Assembly: GCA_027459645.1 (NCBI GenBank)
Contig: DAIDHQ010000012.1
Coordinates: 1-64,000 of the forward strand
DNA from: Vulcanimicrobiota bacterium
GTDB taxonomy: Bacteria > Vulcanimicrobiota > Vulcanimicrobiia > Vulcanimicrobiales > Vulcanimicrobiaceae
Reading direction: 5' to 3'
DNA: 64,000 nt
Made by a program: the position numbers and the translations under genes. Under the pieces are notes generated by a model. That model saw only the letters and a list, made by a program, of their open reading frames with translations, was not told the origin of the DNA and searched no databases. Shown piece by piece: positions 1 to 8,438 of the stretch. Every line of letters begins with the position of its first letter. The first letter of the stretch is position 1.

Positions 1-2
1 GC

Positions 3-2024
3 GTGACCTCGCCCGCGACCTTTACGCACGAATACTATCCCGATGGAAAGCTCGAGCAACTCGACGTAGCGTCGTCGGGGCTAACGCAGCTTGGCTTGTT
101 CCAGTACTCCTATCGCCCCGATGGGCGCGTGCAGACCAAGACGATCAACGATACCGGGAACGCGAAAGTTGGTGCTACGTCGGTGCATTACGCTTATACC
201 GGCGCGGGCCGCATTACCGGTCGAACGGAAACCGGGACGGGCGCCAACTATAACGCCTCGTCGTGGAGCTACGATCAGTACGGCCGAACGAGCGGAATCA
301 CGTATCCCTCGGGTAGCCTTACAACGTTCACCTACGATCCGCAAGGCGCACTGCTTGCGTATTTGACGCAGCTCGAATACACGGCACGCGGTGAATTGGT
401 CAACGACGGAAGTACGCCGACGAGTGTGGGTACGTACTCGAAGTCACTCTATGCAAACGGCGTACACGTGGGGCTGTCGTATTCGTACGGCGGGACGGGT
501 TCGGCAAGTTGGGACGATCGGATGGGTGCAATGATCACCAACACGACCGATACGCCCGATCCCAGCGGAGTCAATCCCGATTCGATTTCCACCCAGGGCT
601 TTCAATACGATGCGGCGGGGCGGATGATTTCGGAAGGTTCCTCCGGCAGCGGCACGCTCAAGAGTGGCGCGAATGCGTCGTGGAGTACGGTTCTGGGCCG
701 CAGCTACGATGCCGAGAATCACACGATAAATACGACCGTCACCGGAACCCACACGACGGATACGCAAGGATACAGCACCTACATGGCTGCATCGGCAAGC
801 TACGAGTGGGGCCTTGGCGGACATCCGATTCGGATCGGAACGGCATCCGTCACGAACTCGCGTACGCAAGTGAGCGCGCCGGCGGTTCCCGCATCGCAGT
901 ACGAAACGCTGCACTGGGACGGCAATCAACTCGTCTTTACAAGTAATTCCAGCGGCAACGTCGATGACATCAAAGTCGGGTCGGAAGGCGACATTACGCC
1001 GCTCGATCCGGGCTACACCGGGCTGACATTCTGGGATCGCGGACCGGGTGGCGGCATCATGGCATGCCACAATGCCACGGGCGCGTCGTCAAATCTACGC
1101 GCTTCGAATTCCACGCTCTTCGGAAATGCAAGCCCGTGCACGGTTACGGGGAGCTTCACACCGCCTACGAGTTTCGTGTGGTCATCCGGACCGAGAGGCG
1201 CTACGTATGGCGTAAGCATCACTGCTGGCGCCAACGTCGGCATCGGCCAGGGCGGATTGCTTGCAGATTATCGCCCCGACGGCTTCACGGATGGCTTCAA
1301 CACGTTCCAAGGCGTGCGCACCTACGATCCGACTGCCGGCACGTGGACCACACCGGATGCGTATGCAGGCGACGTCAGCGATCCCGGATCGCAGAAGTCG
1401 TATATGTGGAACGGCAACAACGCGGTTTCATATAGCGATCCATCGGGATACTCGCCTCGCGATGGAACCGGCGGAATGAACGGCGGGCTGTGGGACGGAA
1501 CGGACGCCGGGTCAACGATTCTGAACGATCAGACGGATGACGGCAGTTCAGCAAACCCGCCGGCTGCCTCAGGAAATAGCACACTGGTCGCACAGGAGGT
1601 CCCAGAAGAAGAGGCTCCGGAAACCGATGAGAGGGCTACGTCTCAGGATCTTGCCAACCGTAGTGAAGCCTGGGCCGGCGGAGCAAAAAACCAACAGCGA
1701 CACTTTGAAGATCATGGAAGCGAATTCGATGCCGCAAACGCCGCCGACTACACCGACATGGCGCTCAACGATGTGGCCGGTGCGCGAAATTCTCTGAACA
1801 AATACAACAAGGACTATGTGGTCAAATTCCGGCCTGGGGCTGGGCCACAACAAGATCGGTGGATCATCATGCACAATGAGTCCGATGCTCAAGGGCGCCG
1901 CAGCATTTTGGTACTCGACACGCAGCAAAAGATTATTACTTATTATCGAGCCGCGGATTGGTATGAACGAATGTATGGTGCGAGAAACCCAGGCGTTTTT
2001 GTTCCAGTCCTGCCGCAGCCCTAA
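3..2024 (+). CDS. RHS/YD-repeat protein, 3' part, with polymorphic toxin C-terminus
   Basis: The reading frame is open from the window edge, so the GTG at position 3 is probably not the true start and the N-terminal part is missing. Residues about 10-330 hold degenerate YD repeats (YDQYGRTSGITYPSG, FQYDAAGRMISEGS). Residues about 419-486 are the RHS-associated core, with YDPTAGTWTTPDAY and ending at SDPSGYSP. In the RHS family this core closes the shell and is followed by a variable toxin. Here the tip is about 185 residues: an acidic linker and then a compact domain (about 560-673) containing RHFEDHGSEFDAANAADY and a basic/aromatic end. The His-x4-His-Gly-x-Glu-Phe pattern resembles RNase toxins of the BECR (Barnase/EndoU/ColicinE5-D/RelE) fold; that is inference. 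A small Cys-rich gene follows 16 bases downstream. Export route is not visible. Confidence 0.8.
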   Translation: MTSPATFTHEYYPDGKLEQLDVASSGLTQLGLFQYSYRPDGRVQTKTINDTGNAKVGATSVHYAYTGAGRITGRTETGTGANYNASSWSYDQYGRTSGITYPSGSLTTFTYDPQGALLAYLTQLEYTARGELVNDGSTPTSVGTYSKSLYANGVHVGLSYSYGGTGSASWDDRMGAMITNTTDTPDPSGVNPDSISTQGFQYDAAGRMISEGSSGSGTLKSGANASWSTVLGRSYDAENHTINTTVTGTHTTDTQGYSTYMAASASYEWGLGGHPIRIGTASVTNSRTQVSAPAVPASQYETLHWDGNQLVFTSNSSGNVDDIKVGSEGDITPLDPGYTGLTFWDRGPGGGIMACHNATGASSNLRASNSTLFGNASPCTVTGSFTPPTSFVWSSGPRGATYGVSITAGANVGIGQGGLLADYRPDGFTDGFNTFQGVRTYDPTAGTWTTPDAYAGDVSDPGSQKSYMWNGNNAVSYSDPSGYSPRDGTGGMNGGLWDGTDAGSTILNDQTDDGSSANPPAASGNSTLVAQEVPEEEAPETDERATSQDLANRSEAWAGGAKNQQRHFEDHGSEFDAANAADYTDMALNDVAGARNSLNKYNKDYVVKFRPGAGPQQDRWIIMHNESDAQGRRSILVLDTQQKIITYYRAADWYERMYGARNPGVFVPVLPQP

Positions 2025-2040
2025 AGAAAGAGGCCCGCTG

Positions 2041-2331
2041 ATGTATCAATGCCCGGTATGCGGCTACCTCGGTCTTACTGAGAAGCCGTATACACCGTCT
2101 CCCCTCAATGGTTATCCCTTGGGATCCGATGAAATTTGCCCGAGTTGTGGGTTCCAGTTTGGTTTTAACGAGCGGACAGAGGAGGCGCTTCTGCCTTCGT
2201 TGGCGCACGAGCGCTACCGCGCGGTGTGGGTGCAAAACGGCTGTCATTGGTGGTCGAAAAGCGATCCCAAGCCAATCGATTGGAACCCCGAAGCGCAGTT
2301 GGCGTCCCTCTTGCGAAATAAATCTGGCTAG
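2041..2331 (+). CDS. small Cys-rich (CPCC-like) protein, candidate RHS immunity protein
   Basis: A 96-residue protein beginning MYQCPVCGYLGL, with a second knuckle at EICPSCGFQFGF; the two CxxC pairs should bind one zinc. The rest is acidic/aromatic and has the HWWSK segment common in small CPCC-type orphans that I recall as frequent neighbours of RHS and other polymorphic toxin genes. The start ATG is preceded by an AAAGAGG ribosome binding site at 2026-2032 (8-base spacing). A longer upstream frame exists but overlaps the RHS gene. Its position directly after the toxin tip, in the same direction, is where immunity genes sit. Immunity function is inferred from context only; the alternative is an unrelated zinc-binding protein. 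Confidence 0.7.
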   Translation: MYQCPVCGYLGLTEKPYTPSPLNGYPLGSDEICPSCGFQFGFNERTEEALLPSLAHERYRAVWVQNGCHWWSKSDPKPIDWNPEAQLASLLRNKSG

Positions 2332-2501
2332 AACGTGGCTTAGCCCCAAAATTTCATGCCCGCTATACCCAGAAATCTGGTTATCACCGCTCGCCTGCTG
2401 CCGGTCGACTGCCCTCGCTCGGCGAGACCCCTGCGAACCGCTTTCATCGCGATTGAATAAAAGGCGGTTCCGACCGCGCGACAAACTGCCAGTAAAGTCC
2501 C

Positions 2502-3353
2502 ATGAAAGCAAAACCGTTCGGACCAACCGGCATAGATCTGCCCGTGATCGGGCAGGGTACGTGGGATATTCCCGAATGCGGAGCAGCGCGCGAGCAGGCT
2601 AAACGCGCGATTCGCCGCGGCATCGAACTCGGCATGACGCACCTCGATACGGCCGAGATGTACGGCGGGGGCGCTGTCGAGTCGATTCTGGGCGAAGCCA
2701 TCGCGGGCGTGCCGCGCGAAGCGCTCTTTATCACGAGCAAAGTGCTTCCGAGCCACGCGAGCTACGACGACACGATCGCCGCGTGCGAGCGCAGCCTCAA
2801 ACGCATGAAGCTCGACTACTTCGATCTCTACCTGTTGCATTGGCCGAGCGACGTGCCGCTTGCGGAAACGATGCGCGCGCTCGCGGACCTCGTCCGGAGC
2901 GGCAAGACGCGTTTCGTGGGGATCAGTAATTTCGACGTCGACGAGATGCTCGAATGCAAAGCACTCTTGGGCGACGTGCCGCTCGCCTGCAATCAAGTAC
3001 TCTATCATCTGCGCGAGCGCGGGCCCGAGCACCGCTTGATCGAAGCCGCCGAAGCCGCAAACATTGCCGTCGTTGCGTATACGCCGTTCGGCCGTGGGCG
3101 CTTTCCGCGCGATGCGGCGGTCGACGGCGGCATCCTCGAGCGCGTCGGGCGCAAGTACGGCGCCACGCCGCGCCAAGTGATCCTCGCGTTTCTCAGCCGA
3201 TTCGATAACGTCTTTACGATTCCGAAAGCCTCGAACGTCGAACACGTCGATGAAAACGCCGCCGCGGGCGATCTTAGGCTCGACGAAGAAGACGTGCGAG
3301 CGATCGATGAAGCCTTTCCACTTGGTCGAGAACATCCGCTCGCTACGCTCTGA
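2502..3353 (+). CDS. aldo/keto reductase
   Basis: A 283-residue cytosolic NADPH-dependent oxidoreductase of the aldo/keto reductase superfamily, which reduces aldehydes and ketones within a TIM barrel. The catalytic tetrad is visible: Asp49 and Tyr54 in LDTAEMYG, Lys80 in ITSKVLP and His113 in LLHWPSD. The C-terminal cofactor region reads FTIPKASNVEHVDENAAA, the usual NADPH-phosphate binding segment. Length is normal for the family. The ribosome binding site is weak. The 3' end overlaps the probable start of queG. The substrate cannot be deduced. Confidence 0.93.
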   Translation: MKAKPFGPTGIDLPVIGQGTWDIPECGAAREQAKRAIRRGIELGMTHLDTAEMYGGGAVESILGEAIAGVPREALFITSKVLPSHASYDDTIAACERSLKRMKLDYFDLYLLHWPSDVPLAETMRALADLVRSGKTRFVGISNFDVDEMLECKALLGDVPLACNQVLYHLRERGPEHRLIEAAEAANIAVVAYTPFGRGRFPRDAAVDGGILERVGRKYGATPRQVILAFLSRFDNVFTIPKASNVEHVDENAAAGDLRLDEEDVRAIDEAFPLGREHPLATL

Positions 3354-4479
3354 TCACAAGGCGCTCGTAATCGCGGCCGCATTCGAGCGCGGTGCGGCGG
3401 CCGTTCGCGTCGCGCCGGCGGTTCCCGACATGCGCTCGCGCGAACGCTTGAGTGCGTCGTTCGCCCGCGGCGATCTCGAAACGTGGTCCTACGACGAACG
3501 TTACGCCCAAAGCGCGACCGATCCGCGCGCGCTCTTGCCCGACGCGCGGTCCGTCATCTGCATTGCGGTACCCTATGCGTCGCCGCCGGTTGCACGCGAA
3601 CGCCTGCAAGGCCGCGTGTCGAATTACGCGTGGTCGGAAGATTACCATCGCCGCATGCGTACAATGCTTGCCGAGCTTGCCGCGATTCTCAACGAGGCAG
3701 CAGGCGCCGACGTGTGCGCGATCGCGTGCGACACCAAGGCGATCGCCGAGCGCGCGTTCGCCGAACGGGCCGGCGTCGGGTGGGTCGGAAAGCATACGAA
3801 TCTGATCGCGCCCAAACTCGGATCGTTCGTCTTCCTTGGGGAAATCGTCACCTCGCTCGAACTCGAGCCCGACGAACCGCTTCGAAAGTCGTGCGGAACG
3901 TGCACGCGGTGCATCGACGCGTGCCCCACGCGCGCATTGCGCGGAGACTACACGATCGACGCCCGGCGCTGCATCGCCGACTTGACGCAACGCACCGATC
4001 CGATTCCGCGCGAGATGCGTCCGTTGATCGGTGAGTGGATTTGGGGCTGCGATCTCTGCCAAGATGTTTGTCCGCCGACCGCGCGCGCCTCGCACGCGCA
4101 CGAGTCGTTCCGGCCGCTCGATGCGCAGACGGGCGCCCCGCCGCTCGTGCATCTTCTAAGCCTGCGCAGTGGGGAATTCAAGCGACGCTACGCTCGCACC
4201 GCGATGGGCTGGCGTGGCGCGGCCGTCCTGCGCCGCAATGCGGCGATCGCGCTCGGCAATGCGCTCGACCGCAGCGCGGCTCCCGCGCTTGCCGTCGCCC
4301 TCGAAAACGATCCGCACCCGATGGTGCGTGGGGCCGCCGCGTGGGCGCTCGGCCGCATTGGCTCGCCGCAGGCACTTGCCGCGCTAGAAGCCGCTCATAC
4401 CGCCGAAGCAGACGAGGGCGTGCGCGAGGAGATTACCGCTGCCTTGGAACCGTATGGGCCGCGGGTGGCGTTAGGCTGA
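3307..4479 (+). CDS. queG: epoxyqueuosine reductase QueG
   Basis: Performs the last step of queuosine tRNA modification, reducing epoxyqueuosine to queuosine with cobalamin and two 4Fe-4S clusters. The clusters are seen as CGTCTRCIDACPTRAL and CDLCQDVCP. Upstream lie the cobalamin-binding segment around DTKAIAERAFAERAG and GWVGKHTNLI. The last 90 residues are HEAT-like helical repeats (AAAWALGRIGSPQALAAL), as in many QueG proteins. An upstream ATG at 3250 exists, but the ATG at 3307 fits the family length (390 residues) better; it still overlaps the aldo/keto reductase end by 47 bases. The exact start is uncertain, the identity is not. Confidence 0.93.
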   Translation: MKPFHLVENIRSLRSDHKALVIAAAFERGAAAVRVAPAVPDMRSRERLSASFARGDLETWSYDERYAQSATDPRALLPDARSVICIAVPYASPPVARERLQGRVSNYAWSEDYHRRMRTMLAELAAILNEAAGADVCAIACDTKAIAERAFAERAGVGWVGKHTNLIAPKLGSFVFLGEIVTSLELEPDEPLRKSCGTCTRCIDACPTRALRGDYTIDARRCIADLTQRTDPIPREMRPLIGEWIWGCDLCQDVCPPTARASHAHESFRPLDAQTGAPPLVHLLSLRSGEFKRRYARTAMGWRGAAVLRRNAAIALGNALDRSAAPALAVALENDPHPMVRGAAAWALGRIGSPQALAALEAAHTAEADEGVREEITAALEPYGPRVALG

Positions 4480-4481
4480 GC

Positions 4482-5099
4482 ATGAGAATCTTCCTGATTG
4501 CTGCGGCCCTCGCGGCATCGCTGCTGCCCGTCACGACGAGCGCGCAAGGCGATCTGCTTTCGCGCATGAGCGCTGTCAACGCGGGACTTCATTCGTACAC
4601 GGCCACGCTGCATGCGCACGTGGTCATGCAGACCTTCCCGTTCTTGCAAACCGATCTGCAGGGCACGTACTACCACAAGGACCCGGACTTGAGCAAACTC
4701 GAGATCACCGGCGGCCTTCCGGGCATCGCGCAGCAGTTCGGAAAGCTCTATCCGCGCATCGAGCCGCCGTCGCGATGGAAGGACGTCTTTAACGTGACGA
4801 CGCTCTCGGACGACGGCAAGACCGCGCATTTCAAGCTCGTGCCGAAGAAAGCCGGAAACGTTACCTCGATCGAGGCGACGGTCGACGACGCCGCGGCAAC
4901 GGTCGCTTCAATGACGTGGCATTACTCCAACGGCGGAAGCGCGCAGATGAACGAGAGATATTCGATGGTCAAAGGGTATCGCGTCGTGACGGCGCAGAGC
5001 GGGAACGTGGACGAACCGTCGTACAAAGGCACCATCACCACGACCTTGACGAACTATACGATGAACCCGCCGCTTTCGGATTCGGTCTTCGCTCAATAA
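4482..5099 (+). CDS. exported LolA-like outer-membrane lipoprotein-sorting family protein
   Basis: A 205-residue protein with a clear Sec signal peptide (basic MR, hydrophobic core to about residue 20, then TSAQ). The mature part is beta-rich: LHSYTATLHAHVVMQ, then GTYYHKDPDLSKLEI and a late SYKGTITTTLTNYTMN strand. This is the pattern of the LolA/LolB-like half-barrel fold that binds lipid acyl chains or senses lipoproteins. It starts two bases after the queG stop, and its TAA overlaps the moaA ATG by one base, so it belongs to that operon by transcription, although no functional link is obvious. Assignment rests on general fold resemblance. Confidence 0.65.
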   Translation: MRIFLIAAALAASLLPVTTSAQGDLLSRMSAVNAGLHSYTATLHAHVVMQTFPFLQTDLQGTYYHKDPDLSKLEITGGLPGIAQQFGKLYPRIEPPSRWKDVFNVTTLSDDGKTAHFKLVPKKAGNVTSIEATVDDAAATVASMTWHYSNGGSAQMNERYSMVKGYRVVTAQSGNVDEPSYKGTITTTLTNYTMNPPLSDSVFAQ

Positions 5100-6109
5100 T
5101 GAACGTCGTCGACCTGACGCGCCCGCAGCTTTCGGATGCCTTCTCGCGTCCGATTACCTACCTGCGCGTCTCGGTCACCGACAAATGCAATCTGCGCTGC
5201 GTCTACTGCATGCCCGAAGCGGGCCTGCCATGGCTGCGCCGTGAGGATTTGCTGAGCTACGAAGAGATCGCCGAACTCGTGCGCGCCGCGGCAAGCCTGG
5301 GCGTGCGTTCGATTCGCATTACGGGCGGCGAACCGCTCGTGCGGCGCGATCTGCACCGGCTCGTCGCGAGCATGGCCGCAATCGACGGCATCGACGACGT
5401 GGCGCTTTCGACCAATGCCGTCCTGCTCGAAGAACAGTTGCCGCAGCTCGTGCACGCCGGCTTGAACCGCGTGAACGTTTCGCTCGACACGCTGCGCGAG
5501 GATCGCTTTCTCGCAATTGCGCGCCGTCCCGGACTCGATCGCGTGCTCGCCGGCATCGACGCAGCCATCGCTGCCGGATTAGGCCCCGTAAAACTCAACT
5601 GCGTCGTGATGCGCGGGCAGAACGACGACGAACTGCAAGCGTTTGCCGAACTCACGCGCGATCGCGAAATCTTCGTTCGCTTCATCGAAGTGATGCCGGT
5701 CCACGAAAACCTCGATCTCCAGCGCGAGGCGTACGTGTCCTCCGACGAGATTCTCGAGCGCATCGGCCAGATCGGCGAACTGCAGCCGGTCGAAGGCCCC
5801 GGCGGCAACGGCCCGGCCCGCTACTTCGCGCTGCCCGGCGCCGAAGGCGCCGTCGGCGTCATCTCGCCGCTCTCCCATGACTATTGCGAGCGCTGTAACC
5901 GGGTCCGCCTCTCGGCCGACGGCAAGCTGCGGCTGTGCCTCTTCGGCGACCACCACATCGATCTGCGCAGCCCGCTACGGGCAGGCGCAACCCGCGACGA
6001 ACTCGCCGCCATCCTCCGCGCCTCGATGACCATCAAGCCGGAGCGCCATCACCTCACCCTCGGCGATGCCTCATCCCGCATGCGAGCCTTCTCCGAAATC
6101 GGCGGCTGA
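5099..6109 (+). CDS. moaA: GTP 3',8-cyclase MoaA (molybdenum cofactor)
   Basis: A radical SAM enzyme that converts GTP to 3',8-cyclo-GTP, the first step of molybdenum cofactor synthesis. The N-terminal cluster motif CNLRCVYCMPE binds the SAM 4Fe-4S cluster, ITGGEPLVRRDL is the SAM-binding GGEP region, and the C-terminal second cluster is CERCNRVRLSADGKLRLC. The protein ends in the Gly-Gly tail (SEIGG) needed for activity in this family. At 336 residues it is full length. The ATG at 5099-5101 overlaps the preceding TAA (TAATG), which supports the start and translational coupling. No other moa gene is in the window. Confidence 0.97.
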   Translation: MNVVDLTRPQLSDAFSRPITYLRVSVTDKCNLRCVYCMPEAGLPWLRREDLLSYEEIAELVRAAASLGVRSIRITGGEPLVRRDLHRLVASMAAIDGIDDVALSTNAVLLEEQLPQLVHAGLNRVNVSLDTLREDRFLAIARRPGLDRVLAGIDAAIAAGLGPVKLNCVVMRGQNDDELQAFAELTRDREIFVRFIEVMPVHENLDLQREAYVSSDEILERIGQIGELQPVEGPGGNGPARYFALPGAEGAVGVISPLSHDYCERCNRVRLSADGKLRLCLFGDHHIDLRSPLRAGATRDELAAILRASMTIKPERHHLTLGDASSRMRAFSEIGG

Positions 6110-6146
6110 TAGCGGTAGCCTTCTCTTTTTTACATCCGGCCTCGGG

Positions 6147-6284
6147 ACTGACGGCTACGGGCTTTTTCTGGGGACTCTGAGCGAGGCCCGGAGCCAGGAT
6201 GGCGGGAGGGCCGAGGAAGGTAGCTGCGATTTTCGCACGATGCGAAAATCGTGGCGTCCCCAGGAAAAGTCTGTAGCGGTCAGT
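6147..6284. repeat. palindromic intergenic element with nested hairpin
   Basis: Two arms at 6147-6175 and 6256-6284 are inverted copies of each other with only a few mismatches over about 29 bases. Between them is a perfect 10-bp stem with a 3-base loop at 6228-6237/6241-6250 (ATTTTCGC arms). The element fills most of the 222-base gap between moaA and the ECF sigma gene, and no good reading frame fits it. It looks like a REP/MITE-type extragenic palindrome or a structured RNA. No second copy is present in the window, so mobility cannot be judged here. Confidence 0.6.
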
Positions 6285-6331
6285 CACGAAGTCCAACCCC
6301 ACGGCGTTGCGGGATAAAGGGGGGACAAATC

Positions 6332-6850
6332 GTGGAGGAGGTCTACCTCGCAGCCAGCTCGGCGGCCGGAGCACAAGTCCGGGTCGAGTCGCTCGTTCGG
6401 GAGTATCAGACGAAGTTGGCACGCTACGTGCGCCGCATGGTCGGCGATAGCGAAGTCGCGCTCGATCTGACGCAAGACGTGTTCTTCGCGGCGTATCGCA
6501 CGTTGCAGGCCGATCCCGATCGCCCGCTCACCGCAGGCTGGTTGTATAAAACCGCGACGAACAGCGCGATCTCGTACCTGCGGCGCAAGAAGATCATTCG
6601 AATGCTGCCGCTGGACCGCGATCACGACGTGCGGTCGTGGCGCATCGACGAGCAGAGTGCGGCGTCGGTCGATTTGCAAGCGGCGCTTTCGCGTTTGCCC
6701 TCCGACCAAGCTGCAGCCGTGATGCTCACGAGCTACGCCGGCTACTCGTCGCAAGAGGCAGCTACTCTGCTGGGTACGACATCCGATGCCGTGCGCCAGC
6801 GCGTCTGTCGCGCAATGAAGACGCTACGGGCGATCATGACGGAGAAGTAA
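6332..6850 (+). CDS. ECF-family RNA polymerase sigma factor
   Basis: A 172-residue extracytoplasmic-function sigma factor. Sigma region 2 is at about 15-80 (REYQTKLARYVRRMVGD, DLTQDVFFAAY) and region 4 at about 110-168 (RLPSDQAAAVMLTSYAGYSS, then the helix-turn-helix TSDAVRQRVCRAM). A GTG at 6332 was chosen because an AAAGGGGGG ribosome binding site lies just upstream and the protein then begins at the family's usual length; an upstream ATG at 6251 would run into the palindromic element. The next gene starts on the base after its stop and encodes a membrane zinc anti-sigma, so the pair should form a sigma/anti-sigma switch. Confidence 0.9.
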   Translation: MEEVYLAASSAAGAQVRVESLVREYQTKLARYVRRMVGDSEVALDLTQDVFFAAYRTLQADPDRPLTAGWLYKTATNSAISYLRRKKIIRMLPLDRDHDVRSWRIDEQSAASVDLQAALSRLPSDQAAAVMLTSYAGYSSQEAATLLGTTSDAVRQRVCRAMKTLRAIMTEK

Positions 6851-7855
6851 GTGAAACAGGACTGCGCGCGCGCAGAGATTCTCGCCGGTGCGATCGCACT
6901 AGGCGAGGCGAGCGACGCCGAACGCGACGACTATCGCCGCCACATAGCGGCGTGTTCGTCGTGCCTGGGCGACCTCGGCGGCGAACGCGAAATCGAGCGC
7001 GTGATGGCCACGGTCGCGCAGGCGCGCGACGCCGAAGTATGGGAACCGGCTCCGGTGCGCGCCGACGTGCGTCGGCAGCGGAAAGTGCGCTTCGCGTTCG
7101 CGGGCGCCTCGGCGATTGCCCTTGGCGTCGTCGTCTCGCTCGGCGTGCATGCATTCGTTGCCGCCAATCTCAAGCCGCTCCAGCTCGCACAGACGCAAGC
7201 GCCCGTTGCGACGGGTCCGGTCTATCGCGTGACGTTCGACAAACCTGCATCGGCCGCGTTGCCTGCGCCGAAGCATAAAGCTCCCGCGCGCCGGATCGTG
7301 GTGGTGCATAACGTCATCACGTTGGAACGCAATCAAAAGACCAAAATTCCCGTACGTTCGACCACGACGGTCGTCGCCGAAGCGCCCGCGCCGGCGGCTC
7401 CGGAGCGCGTGATGACGCAGGCGTCGAACGTTCCGGTGTGGCGCCGTAACCAGCCGATCGTTTCGAACGCGCGGCAACCGGTTGCGGTCGCGCAAGCAGC
7501 GCCGCCCGTCTTAGCGGGACGCGCCGAATCTATCGCCGTCGCCCCCAGCTACGTCGTTCGCGGCGCGATGCCGATCGGTGGAGAGAACGCGATCAATCCG
7601 CAGCCGCCGCCCATCGCCTACGCGCAGGGCGCGGAAGGCACGACGGCGTTTGAAGTTGCGATCGACGAGCGCGGTGCCGCGGTAAAATGCACGATCACGA
7701 AGTCGTCGGGGTATCTTTCGCTCGACGATGCGGTCTGCAAAGCGGCGATGAAAGCGCGCTATTCGCCGCGCACGATCAACGGCAGAGCCGTTGCCGGCAT
7801 ATATCGAGACGCGTTCACGTTCCGCGCGAGCAGTAACAGCGATTCGCAATTGTAA
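6851..7855 (+). CDS. zinc anti-sigma factor fused to TonB-like C-terminal domain
   Basis: A 334-residue single-pass membrane protein. Residues 1-60 are an anti-sigma zinc domain with His31, Cys35 and Cys38 (HIAACSSC), the Hx3Cx2C pattern that holds the cognate ECF sigma. A hydrophobic segment follows at about 79-105 (FAGASAIALGVVVSLGVHAF), then a Pro/Ala-rich linker to about 250. Residues about 260-328 resemble the TonB C-terminal fold (GTTAFEVAIDERGAAVKC, DDAVCKAAMKARYSP, YRDAFTFR). The GTG start abuts the sigma factor's TAA. The layout suggests periplasmic signals reaching the sigma factor through the TonB-like end; that is inference. A weak 5-bp GC hairpin without a T-run follows the stop. 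Confidence 0.8.
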   Translation: MKQDCARAEILAGAIALGEASDAERDDYRRHIAACSSCLGDLGGEREIERVMATVAQARDAEVWEPAPVRADVRRQRKVRFAFAGASAIALGVVVSLGVHAFVAANLKPLQLAQTQAPVATGPVYRVTFDKPASAALPAPKHKAPARRIVVVHNVITLERNQKTKIPVRSTTTVVAEAPAPAAPERVMTQASNVPVWRRNQPIVSNARQPVAVAQAAPPVLAGRAESIAVAPSYVVRGAMPIGGENAINPQPPPIAYAQGAEGTTAFEVAIDERGAAVKCTITKSSGYLSLDDAVCKAAMKARYSPRTINGRAVAGIYRDAFTFRASSNSDSQL

Positions 7856-7888
7856 CCCGCCCGAGCGGGGACGCCCAAGAACGCAGAT

Positions 7889-8380
7889 CTAGTCCACGGA
7901 TTTGCGGAAGAAGGCCAGCATCTTGTCGGCTTCTGGCATGATGCGGAATTCTTCGAAACCCCAGCTCTTCACCTGATTGATCGCGCGCGTGTTGCTCATG
8001 GACACCAGGAAGGTGAGCGTCTTCACGTTGCGCTTCGTTGCGAGGCGCTGCACTTCGCCGATGAGCTCCGCGCCGACTTCGGCGGGGCAGTTGGGGCGTA
8101 CGCGAAGGCTTTCCATCATGGCGACGTCCATGCCGTTTGCCGCTTCGGGATCATCGTAGCCGGCGGGCAGCTTAAAGACCAGCTGCACCATGCCGAGCAA
8201 TCCCGTTTCATCTTCGGCAACCAGAATTAAGCGGCGGCCGGCCTTTTGTTCGGCCAAGCACATCGTCATGCGTTGCTGCCACGTTTCGCGAGCGGATGGG
8301 GCGCCCGTCAACACACCGTCTTTCGTAAGGCGTTCGACGTCGCTCGCCTGACCGAACCGCAGGAAGATCTTTCGAGCCAC
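7889..8380 (-). CDS. GNAT-family N-acetyltransferase
   Basis: A protein of about 163 residues with the GNAT fold, which transfers an acetyl group from acetyl-CoA to an amine. The acetyl-CoA segment appears as MMESLRVRPNCPAEVGAELI, where the usual Q/RxxGxG/A is only loosely kept, followed by a beta5 strand (VKTLTFLVSMSNTRAINQVK) and the typical SNTRAINQVKSWGFEEF end, the asparagine-rich alpha4 of GNATs. A GTG at 8380 was chosen; the frame stays open to 8533 but would then run far into the divergent cytochrome gene with low-complexity residues. Substrate unknown. Confidence 0.8.
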   Translation of the reverse strand: MARKIFLRFGQASDVERLTKDGVLTGAPSARETWQQRMTMCLAEQKAGRRLILVAEDETGLLGMVQLVFKLPAGYDDPEAANGMDVAMMESLRVRPNCPAEVGAELIGEVQRLATKRNVKTLTFLVSMSNTRAINQVKSWGFEEFRIMPEADKMLAFFRKSVD

Positions 8381-8438
8381 GATCTCGGATGTTCCGCGGG
8401 TGGGGAGACGAGGACCTCTAACCCGAAAGCCGGGCGCC

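Noticed and set aside
2340..3335. 331-residue minus-strand frame over the aldo/keto reductase
   Set aside because: Antisense shadow without recognisable motifs; the plus-strand enzyme has its full catalytic tetrad.
7856..7869. Small GC hairpin between the convergent anti-sigma and GNAT genes as terminator
   Set aside because: Only a 5-bp stem and no T-run on either strand.
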